Below are positions 23,778 to 36,500 of a stretch of DNA of 64,000 nt, one piece after another. Origin of the DNA: Gnetum montanum (Eukaryota > Streptophyta > Gnetopsida > Gnetales > Gnetaceae). Position 1 is the stretch's first letter; each line of letters starts with the position of its first letter. The stretch is taken from the NCBI GenBank assembly GCA_015680685.1, contig MNCI01018957.1:139465-203464 (forward strand), written 5' to 3'. The position numbers and the translations under genes are program-made. The notes under the pieces are model-generated. The model did not search any database. It saw nothing but the letters and a program-made list of their open reading frames with translations, and was not told the DNA's origin.

Positions 23778-24640
23778 TGATGAGTGGCAAGGTATCCCTA
23801 TGCCCAACCATACGAATCACAGGCATTCACATGTGATCCAATTGAATTCCACAAACTATAATTACTAAGTAAACTAGAGCTAAACAATGTGTGCATGTTG
23901 TCCATTTTTTGTTTTCCCAGTCCTACTTGTGGAGTGCAATTGTATGGTTAAGTGTGACTAAGGCGTAAGATTTTTATTATTTTGTGTTTTTATCAAATTA
24001 TTCACCTAGAACAAGAATAAAAGTAAGAGTGATTAAATGCTAAGTAAACTATGGTCTAATCTATCCTAACACAAGTAACCATTCCCACTTCCTAGAAACA
24101 TCCTAAACTTTGTGTAAACATAGGTAGGCTATCAAACGCTAACCATTTCTGAGCTACCAAGTGTCACACGTATGTTCGAATGGGTCGTGCTTGTGTATCT
24201 TAATGAGATGCTTGGCTAATCAAAATTAATTACTGCATAAATAATATATATGTAAATTGTATGAAATATAAATGCATAAGAAAGAAAGTCTCAAGTGCTG
24301 CAAAGAATGAATCAAAGAGTTCATCTTTATTGCCAACACAATGGTGTGTTCAAGTACATCAATGCTTAAATAAAGATACGTTCACACTTAGATCTCCAAC
24401 TGCAAGCACTTGGAAAATATTCTAACTCTCAAATGGACAAACTGCAAGAGTTTTGCTACTTGACTACCAAAAACTACTCCCAATCGTGTGCCTAGGCACT
24501 ATATTTATAGACCCATGGGTAACCCTACAATATCAAATGTATGATATCGTATCTTAGGCCATGATATCACGTACTCAATATTGTGTACCTGATATCATGG
24601 CCACCCTTATATTGGAGCATATGAAAAACATGATTTATCA
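23778..24640 (-). repeat. A2 5' LTR
   Basis: 863 bp, TGATGAG...TTATCA in plus view, followed by the TSD ACTAT. U3 holds decayed GATATC(G) motifs before the TATA box. Confidence 0.92.
24502..24509 (-). promoter_or_regulatory. A2 LTR TATA box
   Basis: TATAAATA on the minus strand at the position conserved in all LTRs of the family. Confidence 0.65.
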
Positions 24641-24645
24641 ACTAT

Positions 24646-26485
24646 CCTTCTAGAGGATTGGTGATAGGAATGAACACACCTATGCCACCTACCAACCATA
24701 GGGAAAAATACATCTATGCTCTTTCACTCTTAAGATGAGTCCTAAGAGAAAAGCCTCATCGATGCATCATAGTGGGGGTCAATCCATACTACCTCCAAGA
24801 TGCCTCATCACCAACTAGTCGACATCTGCATGCTAGCACCACCCACCAATGACTGTCACAAGCATTGTTGCGAAGACATGTACAAAGTTTGGCTAGCTTA
24901 AGCCAACAGATGCCACAAGCACAACACATCCAAAACCAACATAACATGACCACATATATCCACACCTGACAGTTACATTCATTCCATGAAAACAATGCCA
25001 TGAGTCAACAAAGCAAAATGTTGCACCATAACCATATTTCTTGAACTACATGTAATACCACAAAATGACCACTATACTAACCTTCAAAAAGATATATGCC
25101 CAAAAAGAAAACCAATTCCATGATTGGAAAGTACTTCCCAAGGTAATTCCAATGACACTGATTTTACCTAAATCAAACTCCTAGAAGCAAAGTTATGTGA
25201 GTTTACAGTTTGATGAATAAAAAATAATTATTAATATTTAATTACCACCAAGAAGGATTGAAACTCCAAAAAACACTCACACCACAATAGGCCCCCAAAA
25301 ATACAATATTCAAAGCATACTAGGCTAATCAACATAACATATCATATTTCACAAGTCCACATCATACCATACATCACATATATCTTAATAAAAAATTAGT
25401 AACCAAAATCATACAATTTCAAGAAATATGAAAAATAACATGTCCAAGCTCAATCTTTAAGCTATCCACCCCACATGCCTACATCACATGATCATATACA
25501 CTAATCTAGCACAAAAATATAGGGAAAAGGTAAAGACAACCCACCAATTAAAATTGTTGGGGAAGAAAGATTGAAACTAGAGAAAACCCCTCAAAAATCT
25601 AGCAGGGCTCTATTTCACTCCAAACAAGTTCTGCACCCACATAGATATAACTGCAACAATCCAAAATCCAAGTTCAAAGCAAGAAAAAGTTGTCCATGTT
25701 ACCAAAATTCCAAGAAAAATGATAAAAAAATGGAAGAAAACAAGGGAAAGTGAAGAAAAAGGAACTAGAAATATATTTCTATTCATGCGAAATAGAGACC
25801 CAAACCCAAATGCTCACGTGTGCTGTGCACAACCAAAGAAAGATGGTGATGTTGTTTTTGTTTTTTGTTAACACTTATAAGCATAATACATGTTATCATA
25901 ATGTAAAGGCTTTTTCTCTTTTATGCACATCATGTACATAAGTCAACGTTACTTTACTTTTTTAACTTTATTTTATTTTACTTTTTAATCATGTGATTTT
26001 CATAAGCTAATATATTTCTTTCTTTTGTGACTAATACTGTGAACTTCAATCATGCATAACAAACACACGAAGACTCCAAATAAAAATCTATTTAAACCTA
26101 TAAGATCCTTATCAAATGTTCTACACATTTACATGCTAAAATTAGACCCGAACATCATGCAACATATCACTATAGTGAAAATGCATAAAATACCAAAATC
26201 ACACATAAAGTATAAAGACATAACAAATAAGTGCTCTTCTACCCCAATCTAACATCCCTGCCAACAACATCACCTATATAACATATCACATAGGGCTAGT
26301 GTACATAATCATGTTAGTTAAGTGTGTAAAGACATCATAATCGTAACATAAATATGAAGCCTCATAACATATAAAATACATTTATATTAAATTAATTCAT
26401 CCTCAACAACCCACCAAGACTCCACACATAATGTCTAAATCGTAAGCATATGACCATATCTAATGTATTTGGATGAGATGTAACA
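24646..26485 (-). repeat. B 3' LTR, part 2 (after A2)
   Basis: It continues the alignment with 45403-47225 and ends GATGTAACA in plus view. Both parts together are about 2778 bp, against 2781 bp for the other LTR. Short frames such as those near 25750 and 46480 recur only because the LTRs are duplicates. Confidence 0.9.
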
Positions 26486-26498
26486 CTCTTCCCTCCTT
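26486..26498 (-). promoter_or_regulatory. B polypurine tract
   Basis: The minus strand reads AAGGAGGGAAGAG immediately before the 3' LTR start TGTTACAT. Confidence 0.85.
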
Positions 26499-26499
26499 G

Positions 26500-29400
26500 A
26501 GAATATTTCTTCAAGAAGATCTCAAGATGAGCTACATGCATCTTAGTCACCACCTCCTAGGTAGCCTCTAAAGCTCCATGTCTACTCCATAAAACCTTGA
26601 CCATAGGCACAACTTTGCTGCATATCTATCACAACTTATGATCAACATTCTCTACTGGTTGCTCAACATAACTAACATCGAACTATAGTTGTATCCCTGA
26701 ATCATCAATCACATGATGTTCATCAGGCATAGAGCATCATAGCCTACATACATGAAACACTGCATGAGCATGTGCTAAATGAGGAGGTAATGTTATCTAA
26801 TAGGTCACTCTTCCAATCCTTTGTTGTTCCTGAAAAGGACCAATGTATCTAGGAGCCAATTTTCCTTTTTAGCCAAATTGGGTAAGGCCCTTCAAAGGAG
26901 AAACACATAGAAATACATTATCCATGGGGACAAAATCTAGTGGCCTTCAACACTAATTGGCATATGCCACCTACCTATCTTGTGTAGCTCTTCATCTATC
27001 TCAAATCTTCCAATTTTTCTCTATAATTTGTCTCACAAAATCTATGCTTACCTGCTAAAGATCTTCTATGGTATCTAAACATAAAGGTGTCCTACATGGC
27101 CTACCATATAAAATCTCATATGGTGCTACCCACAAACTCTCTTAATAACTATTATTATATGAAAATTTAGCTAATTGTAGCATTTGATCCCAACCTACTA
27201 TATATTGCAAAGCATAGGCTCTCAATATGTCTTCTAGAATCTAATTCACTCGCTCAATCTGACCATCTATTTGTGGATGATATGCCAAACTCATATTTAG
27301 CTTTGTGCCCATCTCCTTCTAAAATGCTTACCAAAAATGTAACATGAATTGAGCATCTCTATCATTAATAATCTATCATGTCACATCATCTAATTGCACT
27401 ATATCTACAGGAAAAAGATGTGTAGTTTCTACTACACTTACCAATGCTTGTGTAGTAAAGAAATGGGCAAACTTTGTCAACAAAACAAAAACTACTAATA
27501 TAGCATCATGGCCACTGCAAGCTTGCAAAATACCAACAATCAAATCCATATCCCCTAGGCCTCTAATGTTCTATCTTCACTTACTGTTAAATTAAATATC
27601 AAGATACATATTCTCTAACATTTCTCTTCATACTAGGCCACCAATACATTTGTTGTAAACTTTGATACATCTTCTGACTACCTAAATGCATTTGGTATAT
27701 TCTCATGTGGGCCTCATCCATTAACTAAATTCATAGAGCTTCTGGAACACATACTTGACCATTCCTCCATAACACTCCATGATTATCGACAAAGAGTAGT
27801 CCATCAGAGGTGCTTTGTTGCCTTAATTCCTTACACCATGAATCATGCCATTATTTCTCTCTTATCTTGTCTTGCAAATCTGATTGAATTGTCAAGTTAT
27901 TAATCTTACTTTCCACCCTACTCAATTAATCAACTACCTTATTAATCTTTCCAAGCCTATATTTAATAGTGAAATCAAAGTTAGCAAGCAACTCCACCCA
28001 TCTACGTTGTCACAGGTTTAACTGTGATTGACTCATAAGATATTGGAGGCTCTTATGGCCAGTCCAAATCATAGCCTACTTCCCATATAGATAATTCCAC
28101 AAAACCTTTAATGTAAATATCACAACACCCAACTCTAGATCATGCATGGGATATCTAGTTTCATGTGGCCTCAATTGACAGGATGCATAAGCCATAACTT
28201 GTCCATCCTACATTAACACACAACCAAATCCATTCCCTGAAGGATCAGTACTAACATCATATGGATGTCTTTCTATAGGAGATATTAGCACTAGAGTAGT
28301 TAACAATATATGCTTCAACTCTTCAAATGCAGCCTAAGAAGCTAGGCCCCAATTAAAGTTAGCCTCCTTTCTCAACAATTGAGTCAAAGGAGATGCTATG
28401 CAAGAAGAATGTTCCACAAACCTCTAGTAATATCCTACTAATGCCAAGAAGTTTCAAACCTCCACTACTGATTGCAACACAAGCCAATCATGAACAACCA
28501 CAGTCTTTGTAGGATCCATAGAGATTCTAGCTCCTTACATCACATGTCCCAAGAACTAAATCTTTAACTATCAATATGAACACTTGGATGGTTGAGCATA
28601 TAGTTGATACCCCCTCAAAGTCTGTAAGACCATCTACAAGTGCTCTACATGCAATTACTCATTAGGAGAATATGATATTGCTCATTAGGAGAATATGCTA
28701 AGATAGTATCTATGAACACAATTACAAACTAATCCAAGAATGGAAGCATCACACTATTCATGAGGTGCATGAAACCTGCTGGTGCATTTATCAATCCAAA
28801 TGGAAGCACCAAAAACTCATAATGACCATATCGTGTTCTAAATGTTGTCTTTGATACATCTTGTTCACAAACCTACACTTGATGATACTCAGATATAAGA
28901 TCAATCTTTGAGAATACATGAGCTCCTCAAAGTTGGTCAAACAAGTCATCAATGTGTGGCAAAGAATATTTATTTTTCATAGTCACCTAGTTTAGCTTCC
29001 TGTAATCTATGCATAGCCACAAACCCCCATCCTTCTTTTTAACAAATAGCACTAGTACACCCCACGATGATACACTAGGTCAAATGAGGCCTCTATCTCT
29101 ACAGGAGACATCCTATATGGAACCTTTAAAATAGTCTTTGTACTAGGTTTAACTTTGATCTCGAACTCAATCTCTCACCTTAATGGCAAACATGGTAATT
29201 CTGACTAGAATACATAAGATAATTTATGAACCACAAGAATTTGATCTATCTCTACCATATCTATTTTATATATTGTAGCCAAAATGCATTCATGTTCTTT
29301 CTAAACCATCCTATAGTACATCTAAGAGGAGACCAAATCCAGGCACATAGTCCTCGAATGAGTTTGTACCTTAATCAAAGCACCATCAACTACTTGTAGT

Positions 29401-29730
29401 CTTAGGAGCTTTTGTTGATAGTCCAAACTAGCATTGAACTGTGACAACCAATCTATCCCCAAAATCACATCATATATCGGAAGAACCATAACATGCAAAT
29501 CACTAACCCACTACATACCTTTTACTTTTATTGGCACACCTATACACACATGATCAACTCGAGTTTCATGACACCCAGTAGAAGATACTATCAACCTAGA
29601 AGAAAGAGAATGACATACAAGAGCCACATGATGTGCAACCATAGGATCTATGAAAGAATGGCTAGCACCTAGACTAAATAAAATTAACATAACAAAGCCA
29701 AAAATCATATCTCTTGTCTCCATCACTATG
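26500..29730 (-). pseudogene. B pol remnant with chromodomain (protease, RT, RNase H, integrase)
   Basis: Order on the minus strand: protease (29730-29390) with LFSLGASHSFID (D-S-G site reads S-L-G) and a short D-VILGMDW-like stretch; RT (about 29080-28520) with [34 protein letters not shown], and VFIDTILAYS where VFIDDILIYS is usual; RNase H (about 28430-27890) with YASCQLRPHETRYP and WVELLANFDFTIKY; integrase (about 27830-26900) with MYQSLQQMYWWPSMKR and YHPQIDGQIERVN; then PRYIGPFQ and PPHLAHAHAVFHV, and a chromodomain end (26500-26690) with VKVLWSRHGALEAT. The chromodomain places B in the chromoviruses, and the long LTR fits Tekay/Del. Many stops. Confidence 0.88.
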
Positions 29731-29920
29731 TTTGGCTACACATCCAATGGCTGATCTATTAAAGCATACACTCATCCTTGAGTCCTCTGGTCCCCTTCTT
29801 TAGGCTAAGTGATTGATGCTCCATGTCCAACCTAACCTAGAGTTCATTGTCCTTAGCCTCTACCTCCTCCACTACTACTTGCCTTCTTTGGGCACTCCCA
29901 AACCTAATGCCCTGGCTACC
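29731..29920 (-). pseudogene. B gag remnant, C-terminal piece (after C insertion)
   Basis: This is the continuation of B gag on the far side of element C. Joined across the CTACC duplication, the frame passes through a second zinc-knuckle-like CG-PGH-C motif and then a PKKASSSGGGRG-like basic linker leading to the protease. Cys and Gln codons are partly lost. Confidence 0.65.
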
Positions 29921-30003
29921 TAATAAGTCAACATTGGTTGGCTGCATTGATGACACCTTGTCAACACATCGAGGCCTCGTCAACACAATGTCTATCTATT
30001 TCC

Positions 30004-30011
30004 TATAAATA
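30004..30011 (+). promoter_or_regulatory. C LTR TATA box
   Basis: TATAAATA, also at 42599-42606 in the 3' LTR, preceded by a CCT as in D and A0. Confidence 0.7.
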
Positions 30012-30396
30012 CGTGCCTACTAGCTATATTTATGGCAATCTAGATTTCAGTAGCAATGAAGCTCTTGCATTTTTTCCATCCAAAAGTTAGAATTTTTTTC
30101 CCTAAGTGCCTCTAGTAGGAGTGATTGAGTGTACGGATCTTTATTCAAGCATTGTTGTACCTAAGCATAATAGTGTGTGCGGCAATAAAGATGAGCTTTC
30201 TAATAAACCTTGCAACACTTTGGATAGATTAGCTATTTCATTTATGCATTCAATGTTTTCAATTATGTGTTAATTGTTTTCTATTATTTTGCAAATGTTT
30301 TCTAGCAAATGAGTTAATGAAGTAATTAAGCTAGATAGATTAAATACATAAGTACAATCGCTTCAAGCATAACATGTATTCACTTGGTAATCCTAG

Positions 30397-30862
30397 CAGC
30401 GTTATTGCTTGGTACACCCACTAGCGTAGCGCTTGTTTGCTCAACAGTGAATACATGGGTTCAAGACATGTACAGAAAGTGGAAATGGATAATTATGTTA
30501 AGATTAGTTAAATGCTAGTAAATTAGTTAATTTAGATTAGTTAATCAAATTACTTTTATCCATATTTGATCACCGATTTATAAAACATCAAAATGATAAA
30601 ATCGAATGTCTCAGTTACACTTAACCATACAGTGTTATTGCTTGGTATACCCAATAGCATAGCGCTTGTTTGCTCAATAGTGGATACATGGGTTCAGGAC
30701 ATCTACAGAAAGTGGAAATGGATAATTATGTTAGGTTTAGTTAAATGCTAGTAAATTAGTTAATTTAGATTAGTTAATCAAATTACTTTTATCCATATTT
30801 GAGCACCGATCTATAAAACATCAAAATGATAAAAATTGAATGCCTCAGTTACACTTAACCAT
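30397..30862 (+). repeat. 233-bp tandem duplication in the C 5' LTR
   Basis: 30397-30629 and 30630-30862 both run from GTTATTGCTTGGTA to CACTTAACCATAC with few differences. The 3' LTR has a single copy, so the duplication arose after insertion. Confidence 0.92.
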
Positions 30863-31036
30863 ACCAACAAATGTCACAAATGTAATTGGAAAGATAACTA
30901 TTGACCTTAAGGCTAGATTCACTTCTGAAAGGGCTAGTGCACTGGAAAAAATAAAGTCTGTAGAATTCAACCAAATCACACGTGAACGCTTTGTGATTCA
31001 TATGGTTGGACATAGGGGTACCTCGCCGCTCATCAT

Positions 31037-31054
31037 TGCCACCGTTGCTAGGGA
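31037..31054 (+). promoter_or_regulatory. C primer-binding site (tRNA-Asp type)
   Basis: TGCCACCGTTGCTAGGGA one base after the LTR, close to the tRNA-Asp complement seen intact in D. Confidence 0.8.
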
Positions 31055-31180
31055 CTTTTGTTTGTGGAACATGCACTATTTAGGTCTAAGTGAATATCAT
31101 TGTACAAACCTAAAGGTCAATACCATTTCCACACATACAAATTATAAGAGCACACTGACAATTTCATTTTGTTTTGCAAA

Positions 31181-33560
31181 ATGTCTTTTTCTTCTCACAA
31201 GCTTGAAGATACTAAACCACTAGTCCCACAAGAATGTAAGGCGGTATACACTCATCTAGATGGGTTTGTGTTGAATTTTACCTTCATCCTACATTAGGAT
31301 GAACAAATGCAATGGTGTGACATGGAGGGTGTCATCATCTTTCCACTTGATAGATCTATGCCTAGAATGCTATTTAAAACACTTAAAAAGTTGGGCATAG
31401 CAAATCTTCATGAGTACGTTGTGGATGGATATGACACTCAGAACTACTGTCCCACTAAAACACAATGTAAATGAGATAAACATTAGGAGAAACTCCATGA
31501 AGCTATAAAGGGAAAAAATTACACTAACCCCTTGATCCTACTAGATCAACAAGATAATGAGGATCCTTCCTTGGAGGATTCTCAACATGAAGATTCTCCA
31601 CCCCCTGTTACTGATGGCGAGGGTGTGAACCTGACCTTGTAATCAACTATTCATAAACTGGGGTCAAGAAAGAGTGATAGCCAAGGTAGAGACTCAGGTA
31701 AACATTGCAATAATAAGGGATCTAAGGATGGTGATCATAATAAGCGTAAGAGTGGCAATGGCAATCCACCTTCCTCTTCATCCTCTTTATCCGATTCTGA
31801 ACATTGCTCTTCATATGATGGTTCTCATGCAAGTCATCATCGAAACAACTATGATGAAGGTGATCGATGAAATAACAATGACCGTGAAAGCCACCAAAAT
31901 CAAAGGGGAGGACAAAACCATCATCAACGTAGCGATGATGATGAACCTTTACTAGCGACTCGAAGTATGCTCAACATTGCGAATGTAGTAAAAATCCCAA
32001 CCAGGCATATGAAGGATAGTTGGATCAAGCATCTAGACATGAACAATATCCCAAGATTTTAGCGGAGATATAATTCTGATCCATAGAAACATCTACAAGA
32101 TTTTCAAGATGCCTATGCCTTACAAAACATAGAGAATGAGTGGTAAAAAATCAAGCTTTTCCCAAGGATACTCATTAAGGAAGCTAAAAGTTGGTACTAG
32201 TCCTTAGAGCTGAAATTTATTTGCAGATGGAGTACCATGTTAGAACTATTTAATGACAAATACCAAACATACTCTAGAGTGTCTAATTTAAGAAGGCAAA
32301 TCCAAGGCTAGAATCAAGGAGCACATGAACCCTTGGAGGCCACCATGGGCCAATACTATTCACTCCTACATTGATGCCCTAGCCATGATTACTCTCAAAG
32401 GGAACAACTTTGCCACATCATAGATGGGCTCAAAGTAGAAACAAGAAGAACCCTTGGGGTGTACGCCCAAGGAAGATTGTCTAAAATGAGAGTTCATTAG
32501 ATCTAAAGCTTAATTGAGTAGGTAGCAAAAGAAGAAGATGCGCATAGGGATCCTTCCATTAGAAAATGAGAGGTCTAATTTTGTGATGAGGAGGAGTCAC
32601 CACTTGATGAAGTGATGAATATAAAGACCTTACCTATCCAAAATCCTATTTTTGATATTTCAGATAAGGTTGACAAGTTATGGGACTCTTTGGATGAAAA
32701 TTTTCAAACTGCTTTAAAGATTGCTAGAAAACCCAAGGAGCAAAATAGTGATTATAATCGCAAAAGGTGAAAAGAAGCTGAATGTGTCTATCAAAAAGAT
32801 AAGGGCAAAGCTTCTATAATAGAGGAAGTTATGGATTCTGACTCTGATGATGAAACTGAATGTGACATCTATCAATATGAACATCCAAAAGGATGTTGCC
32901 TTGTGGTGTCACACTTACAAGAGTCTAGAGTGTACGCATTGAATCCTTTCCTAGCATGTAGGCAAGCTCTAAGATGATTGCCTTACCCTCAAGGAAATCC
33001 AATATAATTCCACCAACAACAACAAGCTTAATACCCAATTGAAGCTCCTCCACAATTGTATGAACAATACCAACAATGGTATCAACCACAATCATGGGAA
33101 ATGCCACTACCAAGGCAACAGTACCCTTATAGGTAACCAAATCCATACGAGTACTATGTTTAGCAACCCATCTCCCCTAGAAGTTCTACAAGTCATGCCT
33201 CATTCCAACATCATTATTACCCTCTAGAGTACCATTGAACACATTCACCATCTACTCTAGGAGAAAATCCATATTTGTATCCTTATCATCCTCCACATCC
33301 CTCTACACCTACACCTCCACCTTCAACTCAGTTGCCCCCTACTCCATCCATGCAGGGAAAGATTCCTCCACAACCACAACAACAAAATGTTATAAGGGTT
33401 TTGCATTCACAATTTATTTTTCAACCAAGTGGTCTGGATAATCAATCAAGGAAATGACCTTTCCTCCAACCTAGCAATCCTCTCCAACCCTCACAACCTA
33501 CTCCAACTGATCATCCTGCATCTCCATCACCTTCATCCTCTGCATCAAATACCTTCAAGT
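31181..33560 (+). pseudogene. C gag remnant
   Basis: The start ATG gives MSFSSHKLED. An N-terminal segment with VYTHLDGFVLNFTFILH follows, matching A2 and D. A Ser/His/Asp-rich linker lies at 31700-31950 and the capsid core at about 32030-32480 (MNNIPRF-like, LFNDKYQTYSRVSNLRRQIQ, HCLSHDYSQREQL-like). Then come a helical Lys/Glu segment (32520-32800), a knuckle-like YQYEHPKGCC (about 32870-32900, first Cys reads Tyr), and a Tyr/Pro/Gln-rich tail (32990-33480). From 33275 one frame runs, through stops only, into the protease, so gag and pol were probably one polyprotein. Multiple TAG/TAA/TGA, mostly at Gln or Trp positions of the sister copies. Confidence 0.88.
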
Positions 33561-36500
33561 AATCTTTAAACCAAGTGCCACCTATGATTTGTGCTATAAT
33601 GTTAACCCATGTTGTTTCTTACTAGATTAAGGCTGGCAACCTTCGTACAAAAAGATTTGACCTAAGAAGTCCACTCATCTATCTACAGATAGTTGAAAAA
33701 GAGCCATGCAAAGCTCTTCTTAACTCTAGTTCTAGAGTTAACCTCATCTCCCATGATATATACAAGGCCTAGATCCTACCAACTCTTAAGAAGAGTAACA
33801 TCCATTTAGAATTAGCAGATTAGTCAATTACCATCCCTTGGGATTAGTAGAGGACATTGTGACCATAGTTTATGGGTGGTCCTATCCTGCTAGTTTTCTA
33901 GTAATCAAGGTAGACAATTGCAAAAGTAACTTTTCCATCATTATGGGAAGGGCTTGGTTAAGCACGATTGATGTGCAAATGGGCATAAGGGACCTATCTC
34001 TAAAAATATTTAAGGAGAATGAGTTAGGAAAATTTGAGAAGAAGTGTATTCCATGCATCACATACAATGATAACAAGTGTAATTATGTGCAAAATATTTG
34101 GTTAATTAAAAGCACATACATTAAGGCATGCAATCAGTGTGCACAAGAAATTAACATTCAAAGGTGTCTATATGCAACAGCCACAAAGCAAGAAAGCACC
34201 CAATGGCTGATAGCTGATTCAGATAGCAGCACAATATGCATAGAGTGAACTGAGAGTCTAACATGTGCATATGTTGAAGGCATGGATAAAATTGAAGTTC
34301 ATTCCCAACTCTCTAATGAAGATGATGATACCTGTTGGGGAGAGTTAGAGATCCCTGATTACTTTAAGTAGGAGCCCTTAGAACTAAAACCTTTACTGGC
34401 TGATATGAAGTATGCATTTTTAAAGAATGGTAAACTAGTCATCATTAAGGCCAAACTTGCTCCTGAATAAAAAGAAAAGCTGTTGGAAGTGATGAATAAA
34501 TCATCAATAGCCTTTACTTGGTCATATCTAGAGCTAACAAGAATCAATCCAAGGATATGCTAGCATCACATCTACACTGACCCAACCATGAAGCCTAGAA
34601 GGCTGCCACATAGGTAGTTAAACCCCAAATTAAAATAAATTGTCAAGGAGGAGATAGAGCAACTCCTCAAGGTAAGGTTTATCTATCCAATCATGGATAG
34701 TGAGTGGGTTAGCCCACTCGTAGTAGTACCAAAGAAGGATGACAAATGGCAAGTTTGCATTGACTTTAGGTTGTTAAATATGGTAATGTTTAAAGATCAT
34801 TTTCCTTTTCCATTTGTAGATCAAGTTTTAGATACCATATCTGAGCATTGTTATTATAGTTTCTTGGATGGTTATAGTGGCTATAACCAAATCCAAATCA
34901 GGCCAAAAGACTAGGCCAAAACAACATTCATGAGTCCCTAGGGCACTTTTGCACATTGTAAGATGCCATTTGGCCTATACAATGCTCCTACAACATTTCA
35001 ATGCTTGGTCTTGAGTATTTTTCAACAAAAAATCAGTAGTGGTGTTGAAGTTTTCATGGATGACTTCTCCACCTACAAAGCTACATTCGAGCAAGCCTTG
35101 AACTAACTTGAACAAGTACTGAAGAGATGTGTAGAAACAAACCTCTTACTCAACTAGCAAAAGAGCCATCTCATGGTCCAAGAAGGCATTATGCTAGGGC
35201 ATCAAATTTTAAAGAAAGGGATTGAGGTGGACCCATAAAAGATAAGGGTAATCCAAGGAATAACACGTCAACTAGAGATCATTAAATGTGTTCAGTCATT
35301 CCTTGGACACACTAGTTACTACCAACAATTTATTGAGAATTTCTCTAAGATTGCAAAGTCATTGGTAGAACTTACATAGAAGGATGCACCTTTTACTTGG
35401 ACCAAGAAATGTGAACACACATTCCAAAAATTAAAGGAGAAACTCATAGAAACACCAATCCTACAAGCTCCAAATTGGTCCAAACCATTCCATATCATAA
35501 TAGACACATCTAACTAAGCTTTGGAAGTAGTGCTCATGTAGTTGGATGATAAGAAACATCCATATTATATCCACTATATGAGTAGATGCATTGTGGGAGC
35601 ATAGTTAAATTATGCCACCACGGAGAAAGAATTAATGGTAGTGGTGTACACGCTAGAAAAGTTTAGACATTATGCGCTAGGTCATAAGGTATTTTTACAT
35701 ACAGACCACAGTGCAATTCGCTTCCTCATGAATAAGCCGATAGTGAGCCCTTGTGTTATATGGTGGCTTGTGATCTTGTAGGAATTAGATCTTACTATGG
35801 TAGATTGAAAAGGAACCAAGAATGTGGTCACTAACCACATTACTCGCTTAAGATAGGATAACAAAGAGGAGGAGAGATCGTTCTCTAATCAGTTTCTAGA
35901 TGAACTTCTCTTTAGTGGAGCAATAAGTAAACAAACACTTGAAAAAGCAATATGGTATAATTGCATCCTCACATATCTTCTCACTCAAGAGATGCCACAA
36001 GACTTGGATTTTAGGAAGAAGCAACAATTTCTTCATTAGGTCAAATACTTCATGGAAATCAATGGATACCTTTACAAGGTGTGTGCCGATGGCCTAATCC
36101 ATTGGTGTGTCCCTGATGAAGATCAACTATGCATTCTCCAGGATGTTCATGAAGGGCCTTGTGAAGACCACTATGCAAGAAGATGCATGGCCATAAAAAT
36201 CTTGATGGCAGGATACTATTGGCCCACAATGTTTAGAGATGCCCACTAGTTCGTCAAGTCTTGTGAACATTGTCAACGTGACGGGGGGATGACCACTTAC
36301 ATGGAAGGTCCTCAACAATGGATTCAACCACCAGAGCCTTTCAACATATGGGGCATTGACTTCATGGGTCCCATCACATCCATGTCTAATGGAAAGGTGT
36401 ATATTATAGTAGCAATTGACTACTACACAAAATGGAAAAAAGTAGCAACTATTACTGATTGTACATCATCTACTACTGCCAAATTTATACAACAAAATAT

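Larger units (their letters stand above)
15945..24640 (-). mobile_element. Element A2: Ty3/gypsy element with gag-pol, lacking ORF3
   Basis: Two 863-bp LTRs (TGATGAG...TTATCA in plus view) are flanked by ACTAT (15940-15944 and 24641-24645). The uninterrupted site survives in the other B LTR near 45397 as ACTAG. The order on the minus strand is 5' LTR, tRNA-Asp primer site, gag with its C-terminal half deleted, pol, noncoding DNA, 3' LTR. ORF3 is absent. Confidence 0.92.
29921..31035 (+). repeat. C 5' LTR with internal duplication
   Basis: 1115 bp against 927 bp for the 3' LTR. It lacks about 45 bp of U3 and carries an extra 233-bp copy of its middle. It starts TAATAAG (3' copy TGATGAG) and ends CTCATCA. 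R holds ATCTTTATT (30137-30145) and AATAAAGAT (30184-30192), a perfect 9-base inverted repeat around the poly(A) signal. Confidence 0.9.

Noticed and set aside
25571-25941. Short frames inside the B LTR, with near copies at 46449-46706
   Set aside because: They recur only because the two LTRs are duplicates. Frames shift between the copies, so there is no sign of a protein.
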